A DNA stretch of 9,353 nt from the NCBI GenBank assembly GCA_964584415.1, contig CAZOZX010000077.1, positions 1 through 9,353 on the forward strand. The letters run 5' to 3'. The notes under the pieces are model-generated. The model was not told the DNA's origin. It did no database searches and saw nothing but the letters and a program-made list of their open reading frames with translations. This document shows positions 1 to 5,789 of the stretch, in pieces. A program made the translations under genes and the position numbers. Position 1 is the stretch's first letter. Each line of letters starts with the position of its first letter. The stretch is from PHAA01 sp964584415. GTDB lineage: Bacteria; Bacillota; Syntrophomonadia; Syntrophomonadales; Syntrophomonadaceae.

Positions 1-1
1 T

Positions 2-277
2 AACCATGATAAGGCGCTGGTTATGCTGGAGCAGTATACTGAGATTGTAACCAGTGATATTTATCCGCTGCGGCTGCACGGCGATGAATTTTTCGACCTG
101 CTGGATAAATGGATTGCCCGGCTGGATCTCGGCAATGACCTGCCCCGGGACGACCAAACCATCAAGCGCAGTATGTGTGATCAGATAATCCATAACCCGG
201 CGTTCTCGGTTTTGTCGGAAGACCCGCGTTTCCTGAAGATTGCGGCCAAACTGCAAAGCAATTGCGGCCAGGATTAA
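2..277 (+). CDS. C-terminal part of a probable HTH-type regulator (5' end outside window)
   Basis: The reading frame is open from the first complete codon of the window to a TAA stop, so this is the 3' end of a longer gene. The 91 visible residues are charged and mostly helical, with the stretch SDIYPLRLHGDEFFDLLD followed by DLGNDLPRD and NPAFSVL. From memory, this kind of segment forms the C-terminal part of some XRE-type helix-turn-helix regulators in Clostridia, but the DNA-binding domain is not in the window, so the assignment is tentative. The stop codon overlaps the ribosome binding site of the protease gene that starts 12 bases later. The two genes are therefore probably cotranscribed and translationally coupled. 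The internal ATG at 23 has no ribosome binding site and is not taken as a start. Confidence 0.55.
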   Translation, partial: NHDKALVMLEQYTEIVTSDIYPLRLHGDEFFDLLDKWIARLDLGNDLPRDDQTIKRSMCDQIIHNPAFSVLSEDPRFLKIAAKLQSNCGQD

Positions 278-289
278 GGAGGTAAAATC

Positions 290-1177
290 ATGGAACAGGA
301 AAAAACATTGGTGAAAAAGCGGCTGGCCTGGTTCATTGCCCTGACATTCATTATTACCTGGATTATTTTCGGGTCGATACCCTGGCAGGGGCTGACCTAT
401 GGAACCGGGATAACCATATATATCGTTATGGCCGGGATGTTCGTCCCCGCCCTGGGCAACATTCTGACTCGGTTTATAACCGGAGAGGGTTTCGGTAATA
501 TGATGCTGCGCCCTAATTTTAAAGGCCACCTTAAGCAATACCTGCTGCTTTTCTTTGGACCTACCCTATTATTGCTGGTGAGTGCCGCCGTATATTTCCT
601 GTTGGTTCCCGGCTCCTTTGATCCGCAGTTTAGCTTTTTGCAGGACGCGGCAGCCCGGAGCGGCAAGTTTACAGCCCAGACCCTGCTGCTGATTACCCTA
701 TTGCAGATTGCGATTATCGGCCCCATCATCAATATTATTCCCACCCTGGGCGAAGAACTTGGCTGGCGAGCCTATCTGCTGCCTAAACTGCGCGAGCTGA
801 TGTCCGACCGGGCAGCGTTAGTGGTCACCGGGATCATATGGGGATTGTGGCATGCCCCGGTTATCGCCATGGGCCATAATTACGGGACCAGCTATTTCGG
901 TTTTCCCTGGCTGGGGATTTTAATGATGGTGCTCTTCTGTATCTGGCTGGGAGTTATCGAAGGCTATGCGACCCTCAAGTTAAACAGCGCAATACCGGCG
1001 GCCATGATTCATTCAACCATTAACGCCGGCGCAGGGCTGGCAATTCTCATGGCCAAATCCGGATCCAACCCTCTGCTTGGCCCGGCGATTACCGGTATTA
1101 TCGGCGGCCTGCCGTTTATACTGGTGGCCCTGGTGATTTTAATAAAGATAGGGAACAAACGAATCGAGTCAGTCTAG
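290..1177 (+). CDS. CPBP-family intramembrane glutamic protease (CAAX protease/Abi family)
   Basis: A polytopic membrane protein of 295 residues with about seven or eight hydrophobic segments. It carries the three signatures of the CPBP (CAAX amino-terminal protease, PF02517) family: EELGWR at residues 155-160 (catalytic Glu pair and Arg), WGLWHAP with His188, and HSTIN with His241 and Asn245. Known members cleave prenylated proteins, process peptides or act in bacteriocin self-protection; the substrate here cannot be told. Translation starts at the ATG eight bases or less after a consensus Shine-Dalgarno AAGGAGGT (276-283), which overlaps the stop of the preceding regulator-like gene, so the two form an operon that ends at the terminator around 1218-1248. 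The length is normal for the family and all key residues are present, so it is probably active. Confidence 0.92.
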   Translation: MEQEKTLVKKRLAWFIALTFIITWIIFGSIPWQGLTYGTGITIYIVMAGMFVPALGNILTRFITGEGFGNMMLRPNFKGHLKQYLLLFFGPTLLLLVSAAVYFLLVPGSFDPQFSFLQDAAARSGKFTAQTLLLITLLQIAIIGPIINIIPTLGEELGWRAYLLPKLRELMSDRAALVVTGIIWGLWHAPVIAMGHNYGTSYFGFPWLGILMMVLFCIWLGVIEGYATLKLNSAIPAAMIHSTINAGAGLAILMAKSGSNPLLGPAITGIIGGLPFILVALVILIKIGNKRIESV

Positions 1178-1217
1178 ATGAGCTGAAAATGTAATAATCT
1201 GCTACTATATAATTATA

Positions 1218-1248
1218 GGGACGGTTTCCAAATAGGAACCGTCCTTTT
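1218..1248 (+). terminator. Intrinsic terminator after the CPBP protease gene
   Basis: The stem GGACGGTT (1219-1226) pairs with AACCGTCC (1237-1244). After a one-base bulge, two further C-G pairs close an AAATA loop. A TTTT run follows directly at 1245-1248. It lies 42 bases after the protease stop codon and ends the first operon. Confidence 0.85.
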
Positions 1249-1258
1249 CTAGCGGTAT

Positions 1259-1296
1259 GGGACGGGTCTTTTGCCTGCCGATCCGTCCCCAGACCC
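1259..1296. repeat. GC-rich inverted repeat (REP-like remnant)
   Basis: GGGACGGGT (1259-1267) pairs with ATCCGTCCC (1281-1289), with one G-T pair and a 13-base loop. An alternative pairing is GGGTCT (1264-1269) with AGACCC (1291-1296). No T-run follows, so it is not a standard terminator. The GGGACGG core also occurs in the terminator just upstream and at 2395, which suggests a small intergenic repeat family. Confidence 0.45.
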
Positions 1297-1312
1297 GACC
1301 ACGGGATCTTTG

Positions 1313-1341
1313 TGTTACACTATGAACATCTCCGTGTAACA
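1313..1341. promoter_or_regulatory. Inverted repeat TGTTACAC-N13-GTGTAACA, possible operator
   Basis: A perfect 8-bp inverted repeat (1313-1320 and 1334-1341) lies immediately upstream of, and touches, the ribosome binding site AAGGAGGT (1341-1348) of the small membrane protein gene. Its position suits a repressor operator or a leader hairpin that controls access to the ribosome binding site. No T-run follows, so termination is unlikely. Confidence 0.45.
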
Positions 1342-1352
1342 AGGAGGTACCC

Positions 1353-1802
1353 ATGAACAAAATTAATATCCGTTCCGTTCTGCTTCCATTAGCCGTAATT
1401 CCAGTTGGTGGCTTAGTGCTACTGGCTATAAGCTATCTTGGCTATTTTGCTGCCTATATGTTGGTGGAATCTGTATTTTTCTCTAACGACCCCACTTCAG
1501 TACCCGCAGAGGCAATCCGCATTTTCTTTGCCCTTGTCCTCCTGGTTCTGTATCTGGCCTTGCTTCGGACCAAGGCATCTGAGCTATCAAAGGCGACTGT
1601 TATTGTAGGTCCGCTGACCATGATAATAATTGCCGCCGTTCTGGGACTTTACTTAAAACCAGCCCTGGCTTTAGCGGCAGCGGTGGCTATTGCATGCTGC
1701 TGCATATTTCTGCTGTACAGATATAAGAAACCTTGGATGTATTATTATGCCGCCGCGATATCGTTTGTGGTTGCGATAACATATGCCTGGCCGCGCGCTT
1801 GA
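1353..1802 (+). CDS. Small multi-pass membrane protein of unknown function
   Basis: This 149-residue protein is not recognised. It is strongly hydrophobic, with about five probable membrane segments (roughly residues 8-38, 56-70, 80-98, 102-122 and 128-146). Short charged loops RTKASELSK (72-80) and RYKKPW (122-127) lie between them. There is no catalytic-looking motif; a run of three cysteines (about 114-116) sits in a membrane segment. The start is supported by a consensus AAGGAGGT ending four bases before the ATG. It stands alone: a terminator separates it from the upstream protease operon, and a new promoter and riboswitch follow about 60 bases after its stop. Its codons look more AT-rich than those of the neighbouring protease. 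The ORF and start are well supported; the function is open. Confidence 0.75.
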   Translation: MNKINIRSVLLPLAVIPVGGLVLLAISYLGYFAAYMLVESVFFSNDPTSVPAEAIRIFFALVLLVLYLALLRTKASELSKATVIVGPLTMIIIAAVLGLYLKPALALAAAVAIACCCIFLLYRYKKPWMYYYAAAISFVVAITYAWPRA

Positions 1803-1865
1803 ATGCGCCGCCTCTGGCAGGATGGAGGACGCGCATAGCATTAATGAAAATCTCTTAATTGCATA

Positions 1866-1894
1866 TTGCCAAAAATTTAGTTTGCGTGCATAAT
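1866..1894 (+). promoter_or_regulatory. Probable sigma-A promoter of the riboswitch transcript
   Basis: The -35 box TTGCCA (1866-1871) and the -10 box CATAAT (1889-1894) are separated by exactly 17 bases. Transcription would start near 1901, about 30 bases before the first paired element of the cobalamin riboswitch. The riboswitch RNA thus appears to have its own promoter rather than being a read-through relic. Confidence 0.6.
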
Positions 1895-1929
1895 ATTTTG
1901 TATAGAGTACTTGAACTGAATATGTCTTT

Positions 1930-2087
1930 GCAGCGGGGCCTTTATCCAAAGGGCCAGGGAATCAGGTGAAAAACCTGAACGGTCGCGCCACTGTAAACGG
2001 GGAGTATGTTTTCATTTGCCACTGGGCCGCCAGCCTGGGAAGGCGAAAACCAGCTATGATCCGTGAGCCAGGAAACCTAACTGCTGC
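1930..2087 (+). promoter_or_regulatory. Cobalamin (B12) riboswitch aptamer
   Basis: The conserved cobalamin aptamer blocks occur in the right order. GGGAA at 1957-1961 is followed by a TCAGG/CCTGA hairpin with a TGAAAAA loop (1962-1978), then GCCACTGTAA (1987-1996), then GGGAAGGC (2037-2044). The segment ATGATCCGTGAGCCAGGAAACCT (about 2056-2078) contains the B12 box. A closing P1 helix can form between GCAGCGG (1930-1936) and CTGCTGC (2081-2087) with one G-U pair. The family binds adenosyl-, methyl- or aquo-cobalamin and usually switches off B12 synthesis or uptake genes. Here a U-tract terminator follows, so control is probably by premature termination. No + strand coding gene lies downstream in the window. 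Confidence 0.93.
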
Positions 2088-2137
2088 CTGCACCAGACAC
2101 CTTCGCGGTAAAGGGGAGTGCTTACAGGTTGTTATCG

Positions 2138-2168
2138 AGCTTCCGCTTTTTGAAGGGGAAGCTTTTTT
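2138..2168 (+). terminator. Intrinsic terminator serving as riboswitch expression platform
   Basis: AGCTTCC (2138-2144) pairs with GGAAGCT (2157-2163), with a further C-G pair inside, and TTTTTT follows (2163-2168). It lies about 50 bases after the B12 aptamer, the usual position of a ligand-controlled terminator. Confidence 0.8.
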
Positions 2169-2173
2169 ATATT

Positions 2174-2381
2174 TAGTCAACCAGCCACGGGGAAGCACAT
2201 ACCCATTTGGCTTCGAGAGCCGATGGAAAAACTCATGGCGAGGTGACCGGAAAAATCGTGACCTAATTCCAGCCTGACTATAAAGTCGCGCTTAACACCA
2301 TATTGAAGCTGAAAATTGCAGCCATCCCGGTAAGTTGAATGAGTTGCCTCCTCACCTCTTACCGGAAAGCTGCTTTTTTTT
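2174..2381 (+). ncRNA. Candidate small structured RNA gated by the cobalamin riboswitch
   Basis: No credible ORF with a ribosome binding site lies between the riboswitch terminator and the next terminator. The segment can fold. TAGTCA (2174-2179) pairs with TGACTA (2275-2280), closing a domain that contains a hairpin built on TTGGCT/AGCCGA (about 2198-2225) and an imperfect hairpin AGGT/ACCT (about 2241-2264). The transcript would end at the strong terminator 2318-2381. Riboswitch-controlled regulatory RNAs are known (EutX of Enterococcus, Rli55 of Listeria), but I do not see a clear ANTAR-binding double hairpin here. It does not match any riboswitch class that I recognise. The RNA is an inference from position and foldability. 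Confidence 0.35.
2318..2381 (+). terminator. Long-stem intrinsic terminator
   Basis: GCAGC (2318-2322) pairs with GCTGC (2369-2373). After a small internal loop, CCGGTAAG (2327-2334) pairs with CTTACCGG (2358-2365), and TGAG/CTCA closes the apical part. Eight T residues follow (2374-2381). This is a strong + strand terminator with no protein gene in front of it. Confidence 0.85.
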
Positions 2382-2385
2382 CGAG

Positions 2386-2415
2386 TGTTATACTGGGACG
2401 GTTGTTAGTATAACA
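2386..2415. repeat. Perfect 9-bp inverted repeat around GGGACGGTTGTT
   Basis: TGTTATACT (2386-2394) and AGTATAACA (2407-2415) are perfect reverse complements with a 12-base loop. The loop holds the GGGACGG core also seen near 1219 and 1259. No coding function. It could be an operator, a small intergenic repeat unit or part of a processed RNA 3' end. Confidence 0.5.
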
Positions 2416-2497
2416 ATTAGGAATTGCTGTGCTGGGAATCCCTAACGTATCGCTTTGTGCCGGGGATTTGGTTTATATGATCATCGGAACAATGCAA

Positions 2498-2530
2498 CAA
2501 GCTGAGACTCCATAGCGGAGTCCCAGCTTG
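2498..2530 (-). terminator. Stem-loop terminator after the secreted protein gene
   Basis: CAAGCTG.GACTCC (2498-2511) pairs with GGAGTC.CAGCTTG (2517-2530): 13 of 14 positions pair around a 5-base loop. It lies 22 bases past the stop of the - strand secreted protein gene. The U-tract is poor on both strands, so it may also act as a transcript-end stabiliser or stop read-through from the + strand RNA region. Confidence 0.6.
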
Positions 2531-2551
2531 CCTTTATTTGATGTTAGTTTT

Positions 2552-4300
2552 TTATAGGCCAATCGCCAATGGGATTTTCCCAATCGGTGGTTCTGGCTGA
2601 GGATTTAAATATGGCCCGGGATGATCTACTTTTATCTGACTGCCTAACGGTATCCATTCCACGGTACAGCCTAGTTTTTCGGTCACGAAACGCATTGGCA
2701 GCATGGTGCGGCTGTTCATGATCAATGGTTTTACATCGGGATTATTCGGATCTATCAAGGTCGCGGCTCCGTTTATCTTAGCCGTGTTGGACCCGATCCA
2801 GAGCTCGATTTTAGTATCGCCCAGGGTCACCGTCACCTTATTTTGATTTCCGTCCCAAACCGTCTGGGCTCCCAGCGGATCGGCGGCGAAACGGATGGGC
2901 AGCATAGTGCGCCCATTGATCGAGGCCGGACTAACGTCCATGGCCTTCATTACCCCGTTGACGGTGTAGGTGCTGCTATCAAGGGTGAACAGCATACTTA
3001 CCGCCCCGGTCCCAGGCTTAGGTGGCTTGACTTCAAGAGCTGCATAGGCCGATCCCGCCACCTCATTGGAATACCCGGAGGAAACCGTGCCGTTAATGGC
3101 TTTTACCCGGTAATTATAAGCCTGGCCGGCTGCCGCGCTGGTATCAACATACTGTGTCTGATTAGCGGCGACCTGGGCCAATTTCGTGTATGATCCGCCC
3201 GCGGGTTTCCGCTCGACCACAAAGGCGCTTTCATTGGCGGAATTATCTTTCCAGTACAATTTCGGCTGCTTTTGCAGCAGGTTGGAGGTGACCGCCAGGT
3301 TGGTAGGCGCGGCGGGAGCAAACAGGTATTGCAAACCTACCGGTTTCATAGTGGAAAGCCAGTTTATCGGAGTCCCGCTGCCGGTTTTAATGGAAAAGTA
3401 TTTATCACTCTGGTCAAAGCAGTTGGCATCAATGCCTTCATAAGTCCACCTGGCCTCCACAATCGCTTTACTGGTGGGGCTGTTGGGCACCGTCCAGGAG
3501 TAACTGCTGTTATTCTCGAGGTTTTCCGCAAGAACCGTCCACCCCTGAGCCGGGTCCAGACTGTAGGCCAAAGTGATGCTGCCGCCCGGTATCAATGTAT
3601 TCCATTTGATATCCACCTTGGTGCCCCCGGTCAGGCTTTCGCCTCCATTGGGGGAGAGGACATTTATCTCCTGCAGCGTCGATGCATCGGACCAAATCCT
3701 GAATTGCGGCCCTTGATACTCGTAAGATCCCAGATAGCCAACCCCCGAGTTGTAATAATGGTCGGCATCCCAATCGTTTTCAATGCCATAGAGATCGTTC
3801 AGGTCAGTAATATAATTATCGGTGGCACCCCGGTACCACTGGTACATCTGGGCATTGCCGTGGGCGGTATCATCCAGGGCGACCACATAACCCATGATCC
3901 CGCAGTCCTGGTAGCCATACTTCCCGATCACATAATCGCGGGCGGCCTCACTGGTCACGAAATACTGTTCAACGCTCTTTTTCACCATGTTCCACATGGG
4001 CACGGTGTAGGGCAGCGGTACCGGTGAAATGAAGCCGGCGATACCATCGTTGTTGATTTTGGATCTGGATATCCAGTAGTTGAATTCATCCTCGTTGGTC
4101 GTATACCAGTGCAGTTTATTCGCGACCAGGGCCCGGTAGACTGGAATAGCCTTTATAACCTCATGGCGGCTGAAAAATATATCCGGCAAGGTAAGATTTG
4201 GGTTTATCAGAATGGGAGTCAGGGCGGAGGCAGTATTAACTGGACCGACCAGCAACAGACCTATCAACAGCATAACCAGGACGGACTTAATTTTCTTCAC
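2552..4300 (-). CDS. Secreted multidomain protein: DUF5648-like repeats, Ig-like and FN3 domains, stalk domain
   Basis: Starting at the GTG at 4300 gives 582 residues with a classic signal peptide (KKIK, then a hydrophobic core, cleavage near TASA at 23-26). Residues about 50-197 hold three aromatic repeats resembling DUF5648 (for example LHWYTTNEDEFNYW and GIAGFIS). Residues 213-304 begin SPNGGESLTGG and look like an Ig-like Kre9/KNH-type domain. Residues 328-418 form a fibronectin type III domain (PTNLAVTS, YNYRVKAING). Residues 435-560 form a copper-amine-oxidase-N-like stalk domain with the repeated RTMLPIRF/RTMLPMRF. The tail contains NPQPEPP. No enzyme active site is evident; it is probably an exported wall-associated or adhesive protein. 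The ATG at 4333 lacks a ribosome binding site, whereas the GTG has one, and only the GTG places the signal peptide at the N-terminus. Confidence 0.85.
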   Translation of the reverse strand: MKKIKSVLVMLLIGLLLVGPVNTASALTPILINPNLTLPDIFFSRHEVIKAIPVYRALVANKLHWYTTNEDEFNYWISRSKINNDGIAGFISPVPLPYTVPMWNMVKKSVEQYFVTSEAARDYVIGKYGYQDCGIMGYVVALDDTAHGNAQMYQWYRGATDNYITDLNDLYGIENDWDADHYYNSGVGYLGSYEYQGPQFRIWSDASTLQEINVLSPNGGESLTGGTKVDIKWNTLIPGGSITLAYSLDPAQGWTVLAENLENNSSYSWTVPNSPTSKAIVEARWTYEGIDANCFDQSDKYFSIKTGSGTPINWLSTMKPVGLQYLFAPAAPTNLAVTSNLLQKQPKLYWKDNSANESAFVVERKPAGGSYTKLAQVAANQTQYVDTSAAAGQAYNYRVKAINGTVSSGYSNEVAGSAYAALEVKPPKPGTGAVSMLFTLDSSTYTVNGVMKAMDVSPASINGRTMLPIRFAADPLGAQTVWDGNQNKVTVTLGDTKIELWIGSNTAKINGAATLIDPNNPDVKPLIMNSRTMLPMRFVTEKLGCTVEWIPLGSQIKVDHPGPYLNPQPEPPIGKIPLAIGL

Positions 4301-4306
4301 TGATTT

Positions 4307-4315
4307 CCCACCTTT
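4307..4315 (-). promoter_or_regulatory. Ribosome binding site that fixes the GTG start at 4300
   Basis: On the - strand AAAGGTGGG lies six bases before GTG. The in-frame ATG 33 bases upstream has no purine-rich sequence before it, and using it would put 11 extra residues ahead of the signal peptide. Confidence 0.7.
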
Positions 4316-4358
4316 ACTAAAAATTTTTCCCATTGGATGAATTTCTTAATATTCTAAT

Positions 4359-4387
4359 TTTCTATATTTCGACAGAGTATCCTGCAA
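4359..4387 (-). promoter_or_regulatory. Probable promoter of the secreted protein gene
   Basis: On the - strand TTGCAG (4387-4382) is followed 17 bases later by TAGAAA (4364-4359). Transcription would start near 4352, giving a leader of about 50 bases before the GTG start. The region is AT-rich, as expected for a promoter. Confidence 0.4.
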
Positions 4388-4424
4388 ATATAGAGCAATT
4401 ATTAATATTTAGTTTCGGCGGGCT

Positions 4425-4450
4425 AAAAAGGGGAAAGTCGATGGTTTCCC
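4425..4450 (-). terminator. Weak intrinsic terminator between the PadR and secreted protein genes
   Basis: On the - strand GGGAAA (4450-4445) pairs with TTTCCC (4436-4431) around an 8-base loop, followed by CTTTTT. The stem is short but the U-tract is good. It separates the regulator gene from the secreted protein gene. A competing hairpin GATGG/CCATC overlaps it. Confidence 0.5.
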
Positions 4451-4569
4451 ATCAAAAAGTCAGATATTCGCTGGGCTTGCCCCAGACGGCATGACCCACC
4501 CCCGGTAACAGGACAGTGGTTGCGTGCGGAGCGAGGCGCCGGATCCGCTCCTATAAATCGATGCCACCC

Positions 4570-5490
4570 CTAGTCCTCCTCCAACAGCCATTTCTCCGCG
4601 GCTTCCCCATCCTCAAACGCCCGGAAAAGATTGCCCCGGTTGGCTTCTTTGATGAAATCCTTGAATTTCCCCCGCACTTTCTTGACGTTAACTACCGCCG
4701 CCGCTTTGACGTTATAGTTGGTCAGCTTTTGCAGAACCAACCCGGCCACCCGGGTGGAGAGGTTAAGGAACTCTTCGGACAGGCAATCGGCGGGGAGCAA
4801 AACCTTATTGGTATCGTTTTCCGCACAGGCTGACACCAGGGCAATGCCGTCCTGCTCCTCGGTTATTTGGCCGGCGATGACCTTGATGTGAACCTTTCTA
4901 TCTTTTTGCACCCGGGTAAATTTCATATCTTCACGCCCTTTTTTACGTATATCAATTGGGTCCGCCGCCAGTGGCAGCGCCATCGACCGCACCTTCTCGA
5001 TCCATCCCAGCTCATACTCGTATGACTGGCGGATATTCTCAACCGCCAATTCCCCAATTGCCCTTTCATACGGAGTCTGGCTGTCGGAGGGCCCTTCCGC
5101 TTTTGCAGCCAGGGACACACCCTTCACTTCATTACGGTATTGTTCCAGCAATGCCTCGAGTTCCGGTTTGGTGACGTTAGCCCCGAACACCAGCTGCATC
5201 AGGAAGGTTTTGCGTATTTCCGGAATCTCCGGGAAACCCAGTGATAACCGGTGCAGTTCATTCACGCCGCGGTCGGTTATGGTATAGATCTTTTTGGTTG
5301 GGGCAGCCTCGCCGTGGTGAATTTGGACACTGACCAAACCCTCATCTTCAAGCTCGGCCAGAGCACGGTAAATCTGGCTGTTGTTTCCCGTCCAGTAGAT
5401 GATGGGGGACTTCTGCATCGCCTTTTTCATGTCATAACCTGTAAGGGATTCATTTCGTAATAATCCTAAAATCGCATGCTGAATGTTCAT
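4570..5490 (-). CDS. PadR-family transcriptional regulator fused to a C-terminal DUF4180 domain
   Basis: A 306-residue protein. Residues 1-80 form the PadR winged helix (HAILGLLRNESLTGYDM, then NNSQIYRALAELEDEGLV and a wing ending KKIYTITDRG). Residues about 85-175 are helical, as in the PadR C-terminal dimerisation domain (Vir_act_alpha_C). A charged linker (DIRKKGRED) leads into residues about 189-304, which resemble DUF4180 (KVLLPADCLSEEFLNLSTRVAGLVLQKL and FIKEANRG). PadR proteins are usually 110-190 residues and DUF4180 is usually a separate protein of about 120, so this is a fusion. The ATG at 5490 is preferred over the one at 5496 because the AAGGAG lies eight bases from it and only two from the other. 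An inverted repeat over its promoter suggests self-repression. The ligand and other targets are unknown. Confidence 0.88.
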   Translation of the reverse strand: MNIQHAILGLLRNESLTGYDMKKAMQKSPIIYWTGNNSQIYRALAELEDEGLVSVQIHHGEAAPTKKIYTITDRGVNELHRLSLGFPEIPEIRKTFLMQLVFGANVTKPELEALLEQYRNEVKGVSLAAKAEGPSDSQTPYERAIGELAVENIRQSYEYELGWIEKVRSMALPLAADPIDIRKKGREDMKFTRVQKDRKVHIKVIAGQITEEQDGIALVSACAENDTNKVLLPADCLSEEFLNLSTRVAGLVLQKLTNYNVKAAAVVNVKKVRGKFKDFIKEANRGNLFRAFEDGEAAEKWLLEED

Positions 5491-5498
5491 CCGCATTA

Positions 5499-5504
5499 CT
5501 CCTT
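5499..5504 (-). promoter_or_regulatory. Ribosome binding site that fixes the PadR start at 5490
   Basis: AAGGAG on the - strand ends eight bases before the ATG at 5490, a normal spacing. The upstream ATG at 5496 is only two bases away, too close for initiation. Confidence 0.7.
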
Positions 5505-5506
5505 AA

Positions 5507-5536
5507 ATAACATAGGTTTATTGAAACATATGTTAT
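5507..5536. promoter_or_regulatory. Probable PadR autoregulatory operator
   Basis: ATAACATA (5507-5514) and TATGTTAT (5529-5536) form a perfect 8-bp inverted repeat with a 14-base spacer. The right arm also contains the 10-bp palindrome AACATATGTT (5525-5534). PadR-family operators commonly have ATGT/ACAT half sites of this type. The repeat covers the -10 region and transcription start and ends just before the ribosome binding site, so binding would block transcription. Confidence 0.6.
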
Positions 5537-5548
5537 ATAGAACGTCAA
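5520..5548 (-). promoter_or_regulatory. Probable promoter of the PadR-DUF4180 gene
   Basis: On the - strand TTGACG (5548-5543) is followed by a 17-base spacer and TTCAAT (5525-5520). The -35 box is good, the -10 box weak. It overlaps the inverted repeat at 5507-5536. Confidence 0.5.
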
Positions 5549-5593
5549 CATACTTTTCAATGAGGCTCGGACAAATTTTTAGGGCCATAACAT

Positions 5594-5638
5594 AAAGCCA
5601 TCCACTGATAAAATGTTTTTATCAATAGATGGCCTTTT
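5594..5638. terminator. Stem-loop terminator, possibly bidirectional
   Basis: GCCATC (5597-5602) pairs with GATGGC (5628-5633). After a CAC/ATA internal loop, TGATAAA (5606-5612) pairs with TTTATCA (5618-5624). On the + strand TTTT follows at 5635-5638; on the - strand TTTATGTT follows. It most likely ends the - strand unit of the Imm5-like gene and hypAB, about 155 bases after that unit's last stop, and shields the PadR promoter. Confidence 0.65.
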
Positions 5639-5789
5639 AAAATGAGCTGGTCTCTTCTTAATTTGTCATGAAGCGATTTAGCCACCGGGCATGCGCGCTA
5701 CACTCATGATTTTAACAAGAGCTGCCCCTAATCAGGCCAGAAGCGGCGCGACAATTCTGCTGCCGGTCTTCCTATCGTACTTAATCTTT

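Noticed and set aside
1966..2277. 103-codon + strand open frame
   Set aside because: It runs through the conserved cobalamin aptamer and the terminator stem, and its start lies inside an aptamer hairpin without a ribosome binding site.
3272..4027. 251-codon + strand open frame opposite the secreted protein gene
   Set aside because: It is antisense to clear signal-peptide, FN3 and stalk-domain coding sequence and its product has no recognisable motif.
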